Below, in pieces: positions 44,280-54,090 of a DNA stretch of 64,000 nt. This DNA comes from Rhodospirillales bacterium. Lineage in GTDB: Bacteria; Pseudomonadota; Alphaproteobacteria; Rhodospirillales; UBA2165. The position numbers were made by a program, and so were the translations under genes. Under the pieces are notes generated by a model. It had not been told where the DNA came from, searched no databases, and was given only the letters and a program-made list of their open reading frames with translations. The first letter of the stretch is position 1. Every line of letters begins with the position of its first letter. The stretch covers positions 37,778 to 101,777 of the forward strand of contig JAOMCN010000002.1 of NCBI GenBank assembly GCA_028345065.1, in the 5' to 3' direction.

Positions 44280-44741
44280 CTAAGAAGATATTACCTCGAT
44301 GGGGGTGACACTATCAGTCATCCAAGTTCCCTCGAATTCGTTGTCCCTCTGTTTTGTGAGTAAAAAACGAAACCCGACGAACCTGCCTGAGGCAACTTTT
44401 ATAATCACATCAATGCTGGCACTATTCCCTTTTAATTTAATCTTCTCGTAAACAGCGCCGAGATGGTCAACCATTTTACCATAAACCGGCCCGGTAACCA
44501 TATTGACGAAACGGTCTATTGGTCCGGTAACGTTCTTATTAGCAGGAGAAGTAAAATTATATGTTACTGCAATGCCACGATTTTTGCTTGGTTCATCATT
44601 TTTCTGTAATGCGTTCATAACAATTTGGACTACATCTAATGGAGATAGAGAAGGATGGGGAGCAGTTCTTGATAAATCGCGTCCTGCGGCCGTTGATGTT
44701 ATGCAAACGGCAACCAGAATGAACGTAAATTTTTGTAACAT
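44280..44741 (-). CDS. DUF4864 family secreted protein
   Basis: A 153-residue product with an N-terminal signal peptide (FTFILVAVCITSTAAG) and a mature part matching DUF4864: a helix with VVQIVMNALQKND, TYNFTSPANKNVTGP and VNMVTGPVYGKM, then a beta-sheet with FRFLLTKQ and GTWMTDSV. An NTF2-like periplasmic fold of unknown function, common in alphaproteobacteria. Single gene. Confidence 0.78.
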   Translation of the reverse strand: MLQKFTFILVAVCITSTAAGRDLSRTAPHPSLSPLDVVQIVMNALQKNDEPSKNRGIAVTYNFTSPANKNVTGPIDRFVNMVTGPVYGKMVDHLGAVYEKIKLKGNSASIDVIIKVASGRFVGFRFLLTKQRDNEFEGTWMTDSVTPIEVISS

Positions 44742-44980
44742 TAAATTATTCCACTACGTGATTGAAAATCCAGCTATGGAGTTAAAATCCGTTTTTAAAC
44801 TTTCTATAATGCAATTAGAAACAGAAAATAGTCATAAGAATGTATCTGTCATCTAGTTAGGAGGGTTAATAACACTTCACACCAAAGTTCTTGCACTGGT
44901 GTGCGGATCAATTTTTAAAGCTATATTTTGCTTCAATTTTCAAAATTAAGCACAATGATTATAAATCCAGTGGGTTTAGT

Positions 44981-45328
44981 TCAGGCATGAGCGCAGTCCA
45001 GACATAAAGGATTGGAGGGAGAAATCTCCAGACGTTTAATTTGGATTTGTTCACCACATCGGTTACAAAAGCCAAATTCCCCCTCTCCTATTCGTTGCAA
45101 CGCTGCGTTAATTCTTAGTAACTCCAATTCCCGACGGCGTTCCTGCTCCAACGCCATTTCCTGCACCTGGATAGCATCCATCCTGGACAAGCGACCTTGC
45201 TGAGTTTGATCCAGCTCAACCGGCTTTCGTCCTTCTTTGGTAAGGGTTTCCAAATATTGGAGTTCATCCCGAGCAGTCTCTAACCGTTTTTTGAACTTTT
45301 TGAAATCAATATTGTCTGGTGGCGCCAT
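44981..45328 (-). CDS. TraR/DksA family zinc-finger protein
   Basis: A 115-residue protein. Helical coiled-coil half (ARDELQYLETL, RMDAIQVQEMALEQERRRELELL), then IGEGEFGFCNRCGEQI...PLCLDC, a four-cysteine zinc finger (two CxxC) as in DksA/TraR. Shorter than DksA (151) and without its N-terminal acidic DxxDxA at the tip, so it is likely a small DksA-like RNA-polymerase-binding or unrelated regulator. Ends at the tail CAHA. Confidence 0.88.
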   Translation of the reverse strand: MAPPDNIDFKKFKKRLETARDELQYLETLTKEGRKPVELDQTQQGRLSRMDAIQVQEMALEQERRRELELLRINAALQRIGEGEFGFCNRCGEQIQIKRLEISPSNPLCLDCAHA

Positions 45329-45596
45329 ATCGATATCAGTATAGCATAAAAGTAGATTTTTGGATCAAAATTTCCAACACAGCTTAAAGGGATGAAAACC
45401 ATACATTCGTGGCAAATATGAATATAATCACGTCCACGGGGAGACTGATTCAGTCATTTAATCGCCCATCCTAGTTGATTTAGGGACAATTCATAGACCT
45501 TCTGTAAACTGCGATTAGATTGCATTAATTTGTTTTCAAAGTATACCGCGTACCTTAGGATTGCTCGGGAAACATAGTTCTCTCCAGGAGGCAAAC

Positions 45597-46556
45597 ATGA
45601 TCAAAGCAACTGACCTGGCGTATGGTCGCTTAGGGGCACCTGATTTAGATAGAATGGAAGAATTTCTGGTGGATTTTGGTATGGTACGGGCTGATCGGAC
45701 CAAAAAAGCCCTTTATATGCGAGGTACTGATGGCGATCATCATCACATCCATGTCACGGAACTTGGTGAACCTACTCACATCGGCTTAGCTTGGTGGGCC
45801 AGTTGTGAAGAGGATCTAGAAATAATTTCAAAAGCACCCGGCGCTAGCGAAATTCATGAAATAGATGAACCGGGTGGCGGAAAACGGGTCAATCTCACGG
45901 ATCCCGATGGGCGTATCATAGAGGTCATCCATGGAATGGAAACTGTTGATGATTTGGACGTCCGCGATGTTTCGATTAACACAGGGAACGATAAATATAA
46001 ACGAACGAAAATACAGAGACTATCAATGAACCCCGGCCAAGCGTCCCAAGTTAAACGAAGTGCACACGCAGTGGTAAAAACTGCTGACTTGAAAAAATTC
46101 AATGAGTGGTATCAATCCACGCTTGGCCTGATAATGACTGATGCGATTATGGATTTTGAGGACGAAACCAAGGATATGATGACATTTAATCATATTGATG
46201 CCGGGGAGAATTATGTAGATCATCACGTGTTGTTGGCAATCCAAAGTGATCACGCGGAGTTTAATCATCTTTCTTTTGAGGCCGCCGACTTCGATGATGT
46301 TCAAACTGGACATTACTGGCTCAAGTCAAAAGGATATAAGCACGCGTGGGGAATTGGCCGTCACATGCTCGGAAGCCAAGTATTTGATTATTGGCGTGAC
46401 CCGTGGGGACGAATTCATGAACACTGGACGGACAGTGACTTGGTCAACAATACACACGAGCCGCAAAGATGGGCTCCACCTGAAGGACTAAACAATCAAT
46501 GGGGCCCGGATTTTCCAGAATCATTTGTAGATGATCCACACGTCCATGCTCTTTGA
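45597..46556 (+). CDS. VOC-family extradiol ring-cleavage dioxygenase-like protein
   Basis: Start at ATG 45597 (AGGAGG seven bases upstream); an earlier in-frame start at 45561 has none. 319 residues with two vicinal-oxygen-chelate halves. Type I extradiol dioxygenase metal ligands can be seen in the second half: H in SAHAVV, H in FNHLSF and E in RIHEHW. Such Fe(II) enzymes cleave catechols next to the diol. The 61-base gap to the ACMSD-like gene on the same strand suggests an operon in which a ring-cleavage product is then handled by a decarboxylase/hydrolase. Substrate unknown. Confidence 0.85.
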   Translation: MIKATDLAYGRLGAPDLDRMEEFLVDFGMVRADRTKKALYMRGTDGDHHHIHVTELGEPTHIGLAWWASCEEDLEIISKAPGASEIHEIDEPGGGKRVNLTDPDGRIIEVIHGMETVDDLDVRDVSINTGNDKYKRTKIQRLSMNPGQASQVKRSAHAVVKTADLKKFNEWYQSTLGLIMTDAIMDFEDETKDMMTFNHIDAGENYVDHHVLLAIQSDHAEFNHLSFEAADFDDVQTGHYWLKSKGYKHAWGIGRHMLGSQVFDYWRDPWGRIHEHWTDSDLVNNTHEPQRWAPPEGLNNQWGPDFPESFVDDPHVHAL

Positions 46557-46617
46557 TTGGCCGGGATATTGAACAAAACCTAAATTTGCATGTTGTCTGC
46601 GGGTCAATTGGTCCTCG

Positions 46618-47604
46618 ATGAGCGTTATTGATATTCATACCCACATGTTCGGCTACGCCTGGCTTGATATGTTGAATAAGCATGGAGCCCCCAACTACGC
46701 CTCCGCATCTATGGAAGATGGCAGAGACTATTTGATGGAGATGGGATCTCCTGCATGTGCATTCGAAGATGAGGCCTTCGACTACGATAAACGCATAAAA
46801 ATGATGGACAACTCGGGAATTGACCTTGCAATTGTTTCACTGACTTCTCCGAACGTACAATGGGGAGGCGAAAAGATTAGTTGTGAGACTGCAAAACTCG
46901 CCAATAATGAAATGGCTGCAGGCCAGACAGCTTACCCGGACCGTATTCGGTGGTTTGCCTCATTGCCCTGGGAGTATCCGGATGCCGCAGTACTGGAACT
47001 TGAAAGAGCACTTAGTATTGGCGCTGTCGGTGTTTTTGCAACAGCTCACATTAATGAGAGAGATCTTATCGACCCACTATTCTTACCTGTTTGGCGAGCT
47101 ATTGATGAAAAGAAACTCCCTGTGCTTTTGCATCCAACGGCCCCTTATGGGTCAAAACAAATTAACTTTTCTAAAGAACGAATTCTGATGCCGGTCGCCG
47201 GATTTATGTTTGATACTACACTGGCTCTTTCCCGCATGTTACTGAATGGTTTTTTTGAGCGGTTCACAAGTTTAAAAATCATCGCATCTCACGGTGGAGG
47301 CTTCTTACCCTTTATTCACGGTCGAATAGATGTGTTTTTTAATGAAGAAACGCTCGTAAAGATGCCTGTAACGATGAAGCCGAGTGAATACCTCGAAGAA
47401 CGTATCTTCTATGATGCTATAGTCTACGACAAAGGAGCTCTGGATCTGTTGATTCAAGTTGCCGGTCCCGAAAAAGTAATGTTTGGTACAGACCAGCCCA
47501 TGCCTAATGACGTGCCTAAGCTCAAAGATATTATAGAATCTCGCCCTGCAAACGAGCATGAACCAATATTGAGCAGCAACGCCCAACGGATGTTCAATTT
47601 ATAA
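46618..47604 (+). CDS. ACMSD-like amidohydrolase family protein (second copy)
   Basis: A 328-residue protein with metal-binding DIHTHM, LLHPTAPYG, IIASHGGGFLPF and GTDQPMP. Full-length paralogue of the gene at 31192-32169, sharing DYDKRI/DYEQRI, SLTSPN, PDRIRWFASLPWE and VAGFMFDTTLALSRM. The family decarboxylates 2-amino-3-carboxymuconate semialdehyde and related acids using zinc. Located just after the extradiol dioxygenase gene, which fits action on a ring-cleavage product. The His after Asp (TDYPH in the other copy) is Met here (TDQPM), so substrate or activity may differ. Confidence 0.88.
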   Translation: MSVIDIHTHMFGYAWLDMLNKHGAPNYASASMEDGRDYLMEMGSPACAFEDEAFDYDKRIKMMDNSGIDLAIVSLTSPNVQWGGEKISCETAKLANNEMAAGQTAYPDRIRWFASLPWEYPDAAVLELERALSIGAVGVFATAHINERDLIDPLFLPVWRAIDEKKLPVLLHPTAPYGSKQINFSKERILMPVAGFMFDTTLALSRMLLNGFFERFTSLKIIASHGGGFLPFIHGRIDVFFNEETLVKMPVTMKPSEYLEERIFYDAIVYDKGALDLLIQVAGPEKVMFGTDQPMPNDVPKLKDIIESRPANEHEPILSSNAQRMFNL

Positions 47605-47689
47605 AAACCGATAATCTCGACCTAATATTCAACCGGTAACGTCTAATCCTAAGATTTAGTGTCGAATATCTGACAACATTGTCAAAATC

Positions 47690-48439
47690 TTATCCTATGA
47701 AAACATCCCAGATTAGTTTCAGTTCAATCGCGGTCAGGATTACCAAAACCATTTTGTTGGATAACGCGGGAGATACACGACTTGAAAATTTCATTCCGGC
47801 ATACTGGAAAATAAATAACGGGATTAGTGCAACCAGTCCCTGCCAAAAATGTTGCAAAGTAAACATACCGAATATCAGCATGCCAACGACTTGAATTATA
47901 TTGAAGGAGCCGAATAATAAACCGCTGTAAAGTAAAAAGCTCTCCCTACCTAGGCGAAGAGAATAGAGAAGCGGTGAATAAATTGGATGTGAAGCACCTG
48001 CAGAACCCTGAATAAACCCCCCCAAAACACTGACAACAGGTGTAACAATTTTGTTAGTTAAGCCTGAAAGTTTAAATTCTGGCTTCAACCATATAAGTAC
48101 CAAAAATATTCCCAAAAATCCGGCGAACAAAACACCTATAAAATCTCTATCTGCAGAACTTAAGAACCAAACACCGATAAAAATGGCGACGGCTGAAGGG
48201 ATCCATAACTCTAGGTGGAGAGGCATTTCTCTAAATTTTGATCTATTTGCATAGATTAGCCATAGATTAGAGACAATATTAGGCACTTGTATTACAATAA
48301 CCGCATGTTCTACGCCTAAAAATATCGCCATAAACGGTACCGCGACCAGCGGAAGACCAGCACCGGCGATACTCTTCACCACCGCGCCTAACCCTAAAGC
48401 AATAAATATAATGGTAAGTGCAAAAGGATCCAACGGCAT
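47690..48439 (-). CDS. TauE/SafE family membrane transporter
   Basis: A 249-residue protein with about eight hydrophobic helices in two halves: AGAGLPLVAVPFMAIFLGV in the first and GGFIQGSAGASHPIYSPLL in the second, the TauE/SafE pattern. Members export sulfite-type or organic anions. It lies 51 bases downstream of the end of the molybdenum hydroxylase operon on the same strand, so co-transcription is possible. Substrate unknown. Confidence 0.87.
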   Translation of the reverse strand: MPLDPFALTIIFIALGLGAVVKSIAGAGLPLVAVPFMAIFLGVEHAVIVIQVPNIVSNLWLIYANRSKFREMPLHLELWIPSAVAIFIGVWFLSSADRDFIGVLFAGFLGIFLVLIWLKPEFKLSGLTNKIVTPVVSVLGGFIQGSAGASHPIYSPLLYSLRLGRESFLLYSGLLFGSFNIIQVVGMLIFGMFTLQHFWQGLVALIPLFIFQYAGMKFSSRVSPALSNKMVLVILTAIELKLIWDVFIG

Positions 48440-48490
48440 TTAAAAAATTACAAGACATCTCAATTCCTGGCTAAATTGAGTTTAGTCCAT

Positions 48491-50881
48491 CTATACCGTT
48501 CCAAGAGACGCGAGCACCGTTTCAGGGGTCATCGGTTGTTTTGTTACACATGCATCGAAAGGACGTAAAGCATCATTTACCGCATTCATCAGGACAGCCG
48601 GAGCCGCTCCGGTTCCAGACTCACCAACGCCCTTTGCTCCCAGTTCCGAGACGCTGGTTGGGGTTTGGATGTGATAAACATTTATATCTGGCATTTCCCC
48701 AGCCATTGGCGTGAGATAATCAGCTAGTGTTCCATTTTGAAGTTGTGCCGCTTCGTTATAAACGCACTCTTCATACAACGCACCACCAATCCCCTGAACG
48801 CAACCTCCCCGCACCTGCTCATCGGCTAACTGCGGGCTGATCACGCGACCACAATCTTCAACTACCCAGTGATTAAGGAGTTTGATGAAACCGGTATCTA
48901 TATCAACCTCAACGTATGCACCTTGGATACCGTTTGTGAAGATATAAAGGGCATCATGAAGCCGATACCGGTAGGTTACCGAAAGGGTTGGTTGTATGTT
49001 ATTTGGCAATTCAGCTACCTGAAAATGCCCAATTCTTCCTATCTCAGAGACCGAAATTCTAATTTGGTTATCTGACTTATTTACGACATTTTCATCAACT
49101 ATATCGAGTGTAATTGGTTCCGCTTGCAAGAGGGTACCAGCTATCGACAGTATTTCTTTCCGAAGTAGAAGAGAAGCCTGATACGTAGCTTCGCCGCCGA
49201 TCGCAGTTGCACGAGATGCATAAGTTCCGCCACCATATGGCACGGCATCTGTATCACCTTCAATCACCCGCACGCTTTCAGCGCGCAGGCCTAAAACTGA
49301 AGCCGCAATTTGGCACATCACTGTATCTACACCTTGCCCCTGATCCGTAACACCAATCATACAAATCACACCGCCTGATGGCTCTAATTTAATCGTACAA
49401 GCATCTTGAGACGCGATGGGAGCGCCACCCGTTCCATAATATCCTGCCGGGCCTGGTGCGGTGCCTTTAATAAATGCCGCAATTCCAATTCCACGTTGAA
49501 TACCCTTTTTACGAAATTTATCTTGTTCAACACGTAAGTTCTCGTAATCCATATGTTTTGCCAGCGCCTCGAGGCATTGCTGATGAGACATATCCTGCAA
49601 TTTTATACCTGCAGCGCTTACCCGCGGATATTGATCATCTTCCATTATATTTCGTCGCCGCATTTCTAGCGGATCGATGCCGCAGGCCTCAGCGGCCTGG
49701 TCAACCAACGCCTCTCCGACTGAATTTCCGATTGGATGACCTACAGCCCGATATTGAGAGGTTGGCACCTTATTCAGGTACACAACTTCCGTCTTAGCTT
49801 TGTAATTTTTGTGCTTATATGGTCCCCCCGTAATGTTTAGTATCTGGTTTGCTTCGAAAACACTGGTTCTCGGAAACTGCGAGTAAGCACCCGCAGCAGA
49901 ACGCACATCGATCTCTAAAGATTTGATTTCACCCTCTTTTGACACACCAATACGACCCCACACGCGATTTTCACGAGCGTGAATATCTGTTAAAAAACTT
50001 TCCAGTCGGTCTGCAATAAATTTGACAGGTCTACCAAGTTTGATCGAAGCGGCTGTTGTCGCTACCTCATCACCATAAGTGTGGATCTTAAGGCCGAAGG
50101 AACCCCCAATATCAGGTGCTATAATTCGTACTTTATGTTCGGCCACACCAAGCGTACGTGCAAATACAGCCTGTATCATGTGCGGTACTTGGCTACTTGT
50201 ATAAATTGTGAGGTGACCATCGGTAGGTTCGTAATCCGCCAGAAGTGCGCGGGTTTCGAGACTGACGGCAGTGTGGCGTCCAAATTGAAAAGTCTCTTCA
50301 ATTACGATGTCAGCGTCAGCTAAACCCTGTTTTACATCTCCATTATCGATAACCTTACGGAATGCAAGATTATCACCAAGTTCGGGGTGTATTATGGGAC
50401 ATTCAGGATCTAACGCGGTTTCCTTGTCCGCAACAACCGGCAATTGTTCATATTCTATAGTCACAAACTCGGCGGCATCTTCAGCAGCCGCACGAGAAGA
50501 TGCAACTACCATAACAATAGGTTCTCCTTGCCAACACGCACGCCCAATTGCCATTGGGTACTGCGGTGCCGACTTCATGCCCTCAAATGACGAGAGAGTT
50601 CCAATCCATGGTCCGGTACATAATTCTTGAAGTTCAGTACCTGTCATAACTAATGTAACTTCAGGTTGCTGCCTTGCTTCGTCGACATTGACAGCCAGGA
50701 TCTTTGCATGTGCATAGGGGCTGCGCACGAAAGCGGCGTGCAGCATGCGCGGCAAAGATATGTCATCGGTATAGCGACCCCTACCGGCAACAGCACGTTT
50801 AGCGCCTTCACGTGATAAAGACCTTCCGATATAACTATTAGGCCTGTCCAAAATTGTCAGCGGCGTGGTTTTATTGGCCAA
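48491..50881 (-). CDS. Molybdenum hydroxylase large subunit (xanthine dehydrogenase family, CoxL-like)
   Basis: A 796-residue molybdopterin-binding subunit. The aldehyde oxidase/xanthine dehydrogenase a/b hammerhead domain (SLSREGAKRAVAGRGRYTDDI) is followed by the Mo-binding domain (GGSFGLKIHTYG, GQGVDTVMCQ, and GVGESGTGAAP with the catalytic glutamate). True CO dehydrogenases have AYRC(S/G) or AYRGAG at the active-site loop; here it is QYRAVGHP, so this is probably not a CO dehydrogenase but an oxidase of another aldehyde or N-heterocycle. Transcribed last in the medium-small-large order, abutting the small-subunit gene. Confidence 0.9.
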   Translation of the reverse strand: MANKTTPLTILDRPNSYIGRSLSREGAKRAVAGRGRYTDDISLPRMLHAAFVRSPYAHAKILAVNVDEARQQPEVTLVMTGTELQELCTGPWIGTLSSFEGMKSAPQYPMAIGRACWQGEPIVMVVASSRAAAEDAAEFVTIEYEQLPVVADKETALDPECPIIHPELGDNLAFRKVIDNGDVKQGLADADIVIEETFQFGRHTAVSLETRALLADYEPTDGHLTIYTSSQVPHMIQAVFARTLGVAEHKVRIIAPDIGGSFGLKIHTYGDEVATTAASIKLGRPVKFIADRLESFLTDIHARENRVWGRIGVSKEGEIKSLEIDVRSAAGAYSQFPRTSVFEANQILNITGGPYKHKNYKAKTEVVYLNKVPTSQYRAVGHPIGNSVGEALVDQAAEACGIDPLEMRRRNIMEDDQYPRVSAAGIKLQDMSHQQCLEALAKHMDYENLRVEQDKFRKKGIQRGIGIAAFIKGTAPGPAGYYGTGGAPIASQDACTIKLEPSGGVICMIGVTDQGQGVDTVMCQIAASVLGLRAESVRVIEGDTDAVPYGGGTYASRATAIGGEATYQASLLLRKEILSIAGTLLQAEPITLDIVDENVVNKSDNQIRISVSEIGRIGHFQVAELPNNIQPTLSVTYRYRLHDALYIFTNGIQGAYVEVDIDTGFIKLLNHWVVEDCGRVISPQLADEQVRGGCVQGIGGALYEECVYNEAAQLQNGTLADYLTPMAGEMPDINVYHIQTPTSVSELGAKGVGESGTGAAPAVLMNAVNDALRPFDACVTKQPMTPETVLASLGTV

Positions 50882-51367
50882 TTAACTATCTCCAAGCCTA
50901 TCGCTAATTGTAGTCTCAACAGCATCGACGATTGCGTGATAACCGGTGCAGCGGCAATAATTTCCTGAAATATGCTCCCTAATCTCTTCACGACTACTCA
51001 ATTCTGATTTGCGTAATAATTCGGCCAACGTCATGAGCATTCCTGGTGTACAAAATCCGCATTGAAGGGCATTACGATCGACAAAATTTTTCTGAAGATC
51101 GGCAATCTCGCCCGTTTCGGTTAAACCTTCTATCGTCGTTACATCCCCGCCATCAGCTTGAACAGCTAACATCAGGCATCCCCGAACAACCAATCCATCT
51201 ACCCAGACTGAGCAAGCACCGCATATGCCATGTTCGCAACCTAAATGGGACCCCGTCAGACCAAGTTCAAGACGAAGAAAATCGACTAAATGCTGGCGCA
51301 CATTGACTATTTTGGTAATAAGATCACCATTTACAGTGAGTTTTATTTCAGATGTTTCTTCACTCAT
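50882..51367 (-). CDS. Molybdenum hydroxylase [2Fe-2S] small subunit (CoxS-like)
   Basis: A 161-residue protein with two iron-sulfur clusters: N-terminal plant-type GCEHGICGACSVW plus a later Cys, and the C-terminal CGFCTPGM and CRCTGY pairs. It passes electrons from the molybdenum site to FAD. Overlaps the upstream FAD-subunit gene by 4 bases (ATGA) and abuts the large-subunit gene. Confidence 0.95.
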   Translation of the reverse strand: MSEETSEIKLTVNGDLITKIVNVRQHLVDFLRLELGLTGSHLGCEHGICGACSVWVDGLVVRGCLMLAVQADGGDVTTIEGLTETGEIADLQKNFVDRNALQCGFCTPGMLMTLAELLRKSELSSREEIREHISGNYCRCTGYHAIVDAVETTISDRLGDS

Positions 51368-52236
51368 CTAGACGGTTTCTCTCTCTTTAGAGCCAAATCA
51401 ATTGCTCGGTTAGTAAGAACTTTTTGCAAATGTAATTTCATTTTCGCACTACCCTGCAAATTGGTCATGGGATCTAAATCTCGCCCTAATGTTTCTGCAA
51501 TCAATTTACGGGTATTATCGTCCCACCGAGTATTAATAAGAATGGCCATCGTTTTCTTGGCCAAGGTTGGTTTTATTTCGCTGCCAAAGTAAACCAACTT
51601 CGCTGTTTTAATGAATTGTTTCTCGGAAGTTCCTATAAACGCGAGTCCCGCTATCGCGTAATCTCCCTTCCGTTGCGAAAGCTCGACAAACGCCCACAAC
51701 CCTGTGAGATCTTGTACAGGTATTTGAACCTCTATCAGCAACTCATTTGGCTTACGCTCAGTTTCATATAATCCTAAAAAATAATCATCAGCCTTAACTT
51801 TTCTTATTCCTTTGACACTTTGGAGCACTACAGTGCCACCAAGCGCCAACACGCATGCCGGTAGCTCTGCCGCCGGGTCTGCCAACGCGACGCTACCCCC
51901 AAATGTTCCGCGGTTACGAACGGCTATATGTGCTACATGGGGAATTGCATCAGCAATCAATGGGAGATACATATCAATAATGGGAGAAAGAGCTAACTCT
52001 GAGTGGCGGGCAAGTGCACCAATGCGGACTATGTTGTCATCCAATGTAATGCTGTTTAATTCATGAAGATGATTTATATCAATTAATAATTGTGGGTTTG
52101 ACAGACGCATATTCAATGTCGGCATAAGGCTTTGTCCACCAGCCAAAATTTGCCCATCCTCCCCGTACTCATTCAGCAACATGAGCACCTGATCCAAAGA
52201 CTCTCCTCTTGTATAGCTGAATTTTGGTGCTTTCAC
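51364..52236 (-). CDS. Molybdenum hydroxylase FAD subunit (CoxM-like)
   Basis: A 290-residue FAD-binding subunit. The FAD-binding motifs are AGGQSLMPTLNMRL near residue 40 and TFGGSVALADPAAELP near 110. Transfers electrons from the [2Fe-2S] subunit to the acceptor. First of the three genes in the operon (FAD, FeS, Mo subunits), with a 4-base overlap with the next. Start is ATG at 52236. Confidence 0.93.
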   Translation of the reverse strand: MKAPKFSYTRGESLDQVLMLLNEYGEDGQILAGGQSLMPTLNMRLSNPQLLIDINHLHELNSITLDDNIVRIGALARHSELALSPIIDMYLPLIADAIPHVAHIAVRNRGTFGGSVALADPAAELPACVLALGGTVVLQSVKGIRKVKADDYFLGLYETERKPNELLIEVQIPVQDLTGLWAFVELSQRKGDYAIAGLAFIGTSEKQFIKTAKLVYFGSEIKPTLAKKTMAILINTRWDDNTRKLIAETLGRDLDPMTNLQGSAKMKLHLQKVLTNRAIDLALKREKPSR

Positions 52237-52417
52237 GGTCCCTAAGATTACCTATGCTAATTTAATTGTATTACCTTCATTAGATAGTGGATTTAATGCT
52301 CACACCCAAACATTTCCTTTGCAAGCGGTATGACAAAATTGGTTCGTAGCGCCGTTTTAATAAATAGATTAAAGTATTGCATTTATTGATATATTTATTT
52401 GGGTTAAGTCCAACCTC

Positions 52418-53860
52418 ATGCCAAATAGTATAAGCGAAGAATTTCAAAGAGCGCTCGAATTTCATAAGGCCGGTCGTCTAGACAAGGCGGAAAACGCCTA
52501 TCTTACTTTAGTTAGTAAGGAACCTAATAATTCTAGCGCCCTACATAATGTAGGCGTAGTCCTTGCCCAGAAGCACAAACAAAAAGAGGCAATTAAATTT
52601 TTTGATCGAGCAATCTGCTTTTTACCTGATTATCCCGAGGCGTTTAATAACAAGGGTAGTGCACTGTTGGCCCTAGGAGAATTTGATCAGGCGGTTGCGA
52701 GCTATAAGCAGTCTTTAAAAATAAGGCCCGATTATGCGGAGGCAGAACAAAACTTAGCAAATGCCTTTATGAAATTGAGCGAGCTAAAAAAGGCATTAGA
52801 TATTTACGTCAAGCTATTAAAGAATAACCCCAACAATTACAGCGCTATGTTGAATGCCGGACTGGCCAATTTAACTTTGGGTAATTTTGAAAAAGCACAA
52901 AAGTATTTTGATGAAACGATGACAATCCGCCAATCCGAACAGCATCGGAATTTCGGCAAGAAAGAGAGTTTTTATACTACAAAGGCTAAGCTCTCCCACG
53001 ATGCCGCGCAGTTCCGTTATTTGTCAAATATTGGATTAGATAAATGCGGTATCGATAGGATAGTTGATAATTATAGGCAATTGATTTCCAGGATTGACTG
53101 GAAAAAATCCTCTCAGAATACCGTCCAACTTACTGAAAATGAACTGCTTAGAATTAAAACAACTTACAACCGCCCTTTCCACATATGTAATCTTCCAAAA
53201 GTTAATTCAGATGTCATCAATCCACTATTGGAAACCGAAACAATTTCTCGGCAATATGATAAATCTACGCCAACTCTTGCTTACTTCGATGATTTTTTGA
53301 CTGCGGGCGCGCTTGTTAACCTCCGGCGATTTCTACTGGAATCTACAATCTGGTATGATTTTTCCCACATTGACGGCCAACTTGCCGCCTACTTAGAAAA
53401 CGGTTTGGCAAATCCGTTGCTCTTGAAAATTGCTTATGAAATAAAAAATCTATTACCCAAAATCTTTGAGGACCTTCCGCTTACACAAGTTTGGGCGTTT
53501 AAGGGTTTACATGGAAACCAGGGGATAGATTTACACGCCGATTCTGGTTCGGTTAGTTTAAATTTTTGGGTAACTCCGGATGCAGCAAATCTTGATCCAG
53601 AAACCGGTGGAATAATAATTCACGAAATTCCACCACCCCAAAATTGGCGCTTAGACAATTTCCATAAAGATAAAAAATTAATAGAGAAATACCTCCACAA
53701 AACCGGAGGTAAGACACTGTCTATTCCATATCGGGAAAATCGTGCCGTAATTTTTAAATCTGAACTATTTCATCAGTCTGATGTGGTGAACTTTAAATCT
53801 GGTTATGAAAATCATCGGATCAATATTACCATGGTGTTCGGTTACGGAGATTTAATCTAA
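52418..53860 (+). CDS. TPR protein with C-terminal 2-oxoglutarate/Fe(II) dioxygenase-like domain
   Basis: A 480-residue protein. About four tetratricopeptide repeats cover residues ~1-170 (ALEFHKAGRLDKAENAYLTLV, then repeats with NNKGSALLALGEFDQAVASY and NAGLANLTLGNFEKAQKYF). The C-terminal ~200 residues end with a dioxygenase-type core: H-x-D in LHADSGS, a distal His in SELFHQSD, then an Arg in ENHRINITM. Together they suggest an Fe(II)-dependent protein or small-molecule hydroxylase whose TPR part binds the partner. Substrate unknown. Confidence 0.8.
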   Translation: MPNSISEEFQRALEFHKAGRLDKAENAYLTLVSKEPNNSSALHNVGVVLAQKHKQKEAIKFFDRAICFLPDYPEAFNNKGSALLALGEFDQAVASYKQSLKIRPDYAEAEQNLANAFMKLSELKKALDIYVKLLKNNPNNYSAMLNAGLANLTLGNFEKAQKYFDETMTIRQSEQHRNFGKKESFYTTKAKLSHDAAQFRYLSNIGLDKCGIDRIVDNYRQLISRIDWKKSSQNTVQLTENELLRIKTTYNRPFHICNLPKVNSDVINPLLETETISRQYDKSTPTLAYFDDFLTAGALVNLRRFLLESTIWYDFSHIDGQLAAYLENGLANPLLLKIAYEIKNLLPKIFEDLPLTQVWAFKGLHGNQGIDLHADSGSVSLNFWVTPDAANLDPETGGIIIHEIPPPQNWRLDNFHKDKKLIEKYLHKTGGKTLSIPYRENRAVIFKSELFHQSDVVNFKSGYENHRINITMVFGYGDLI

Positions 53861-54090
53861 CCCTGACCTTCTGCATCTATTGGAGACCAGATATTTAGCA
53901 GCAAATTTTTGTTTGTTGTTCAGTAGACAACAGGAAAAGGAAATTTAGTGTTTTGGATTAGGATAATTAATCGTAAATATAAAGAGGATAATGCTAGATG
54001 TCGTACAAACTAAAATATCATTGATGAATTTACATTCACATGTATCATTCGTTTATCTCATTAAATGTTGTTAGAGAAGTCTTTTAGAGC

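Noticed and set aside
48491..50881. Calling the large molybdenum subunit a CO dehydrogenase (coxL)
   Set aside because: The active-site loop lacks the AYRC or AYRG signatures of form I/II CoxL.
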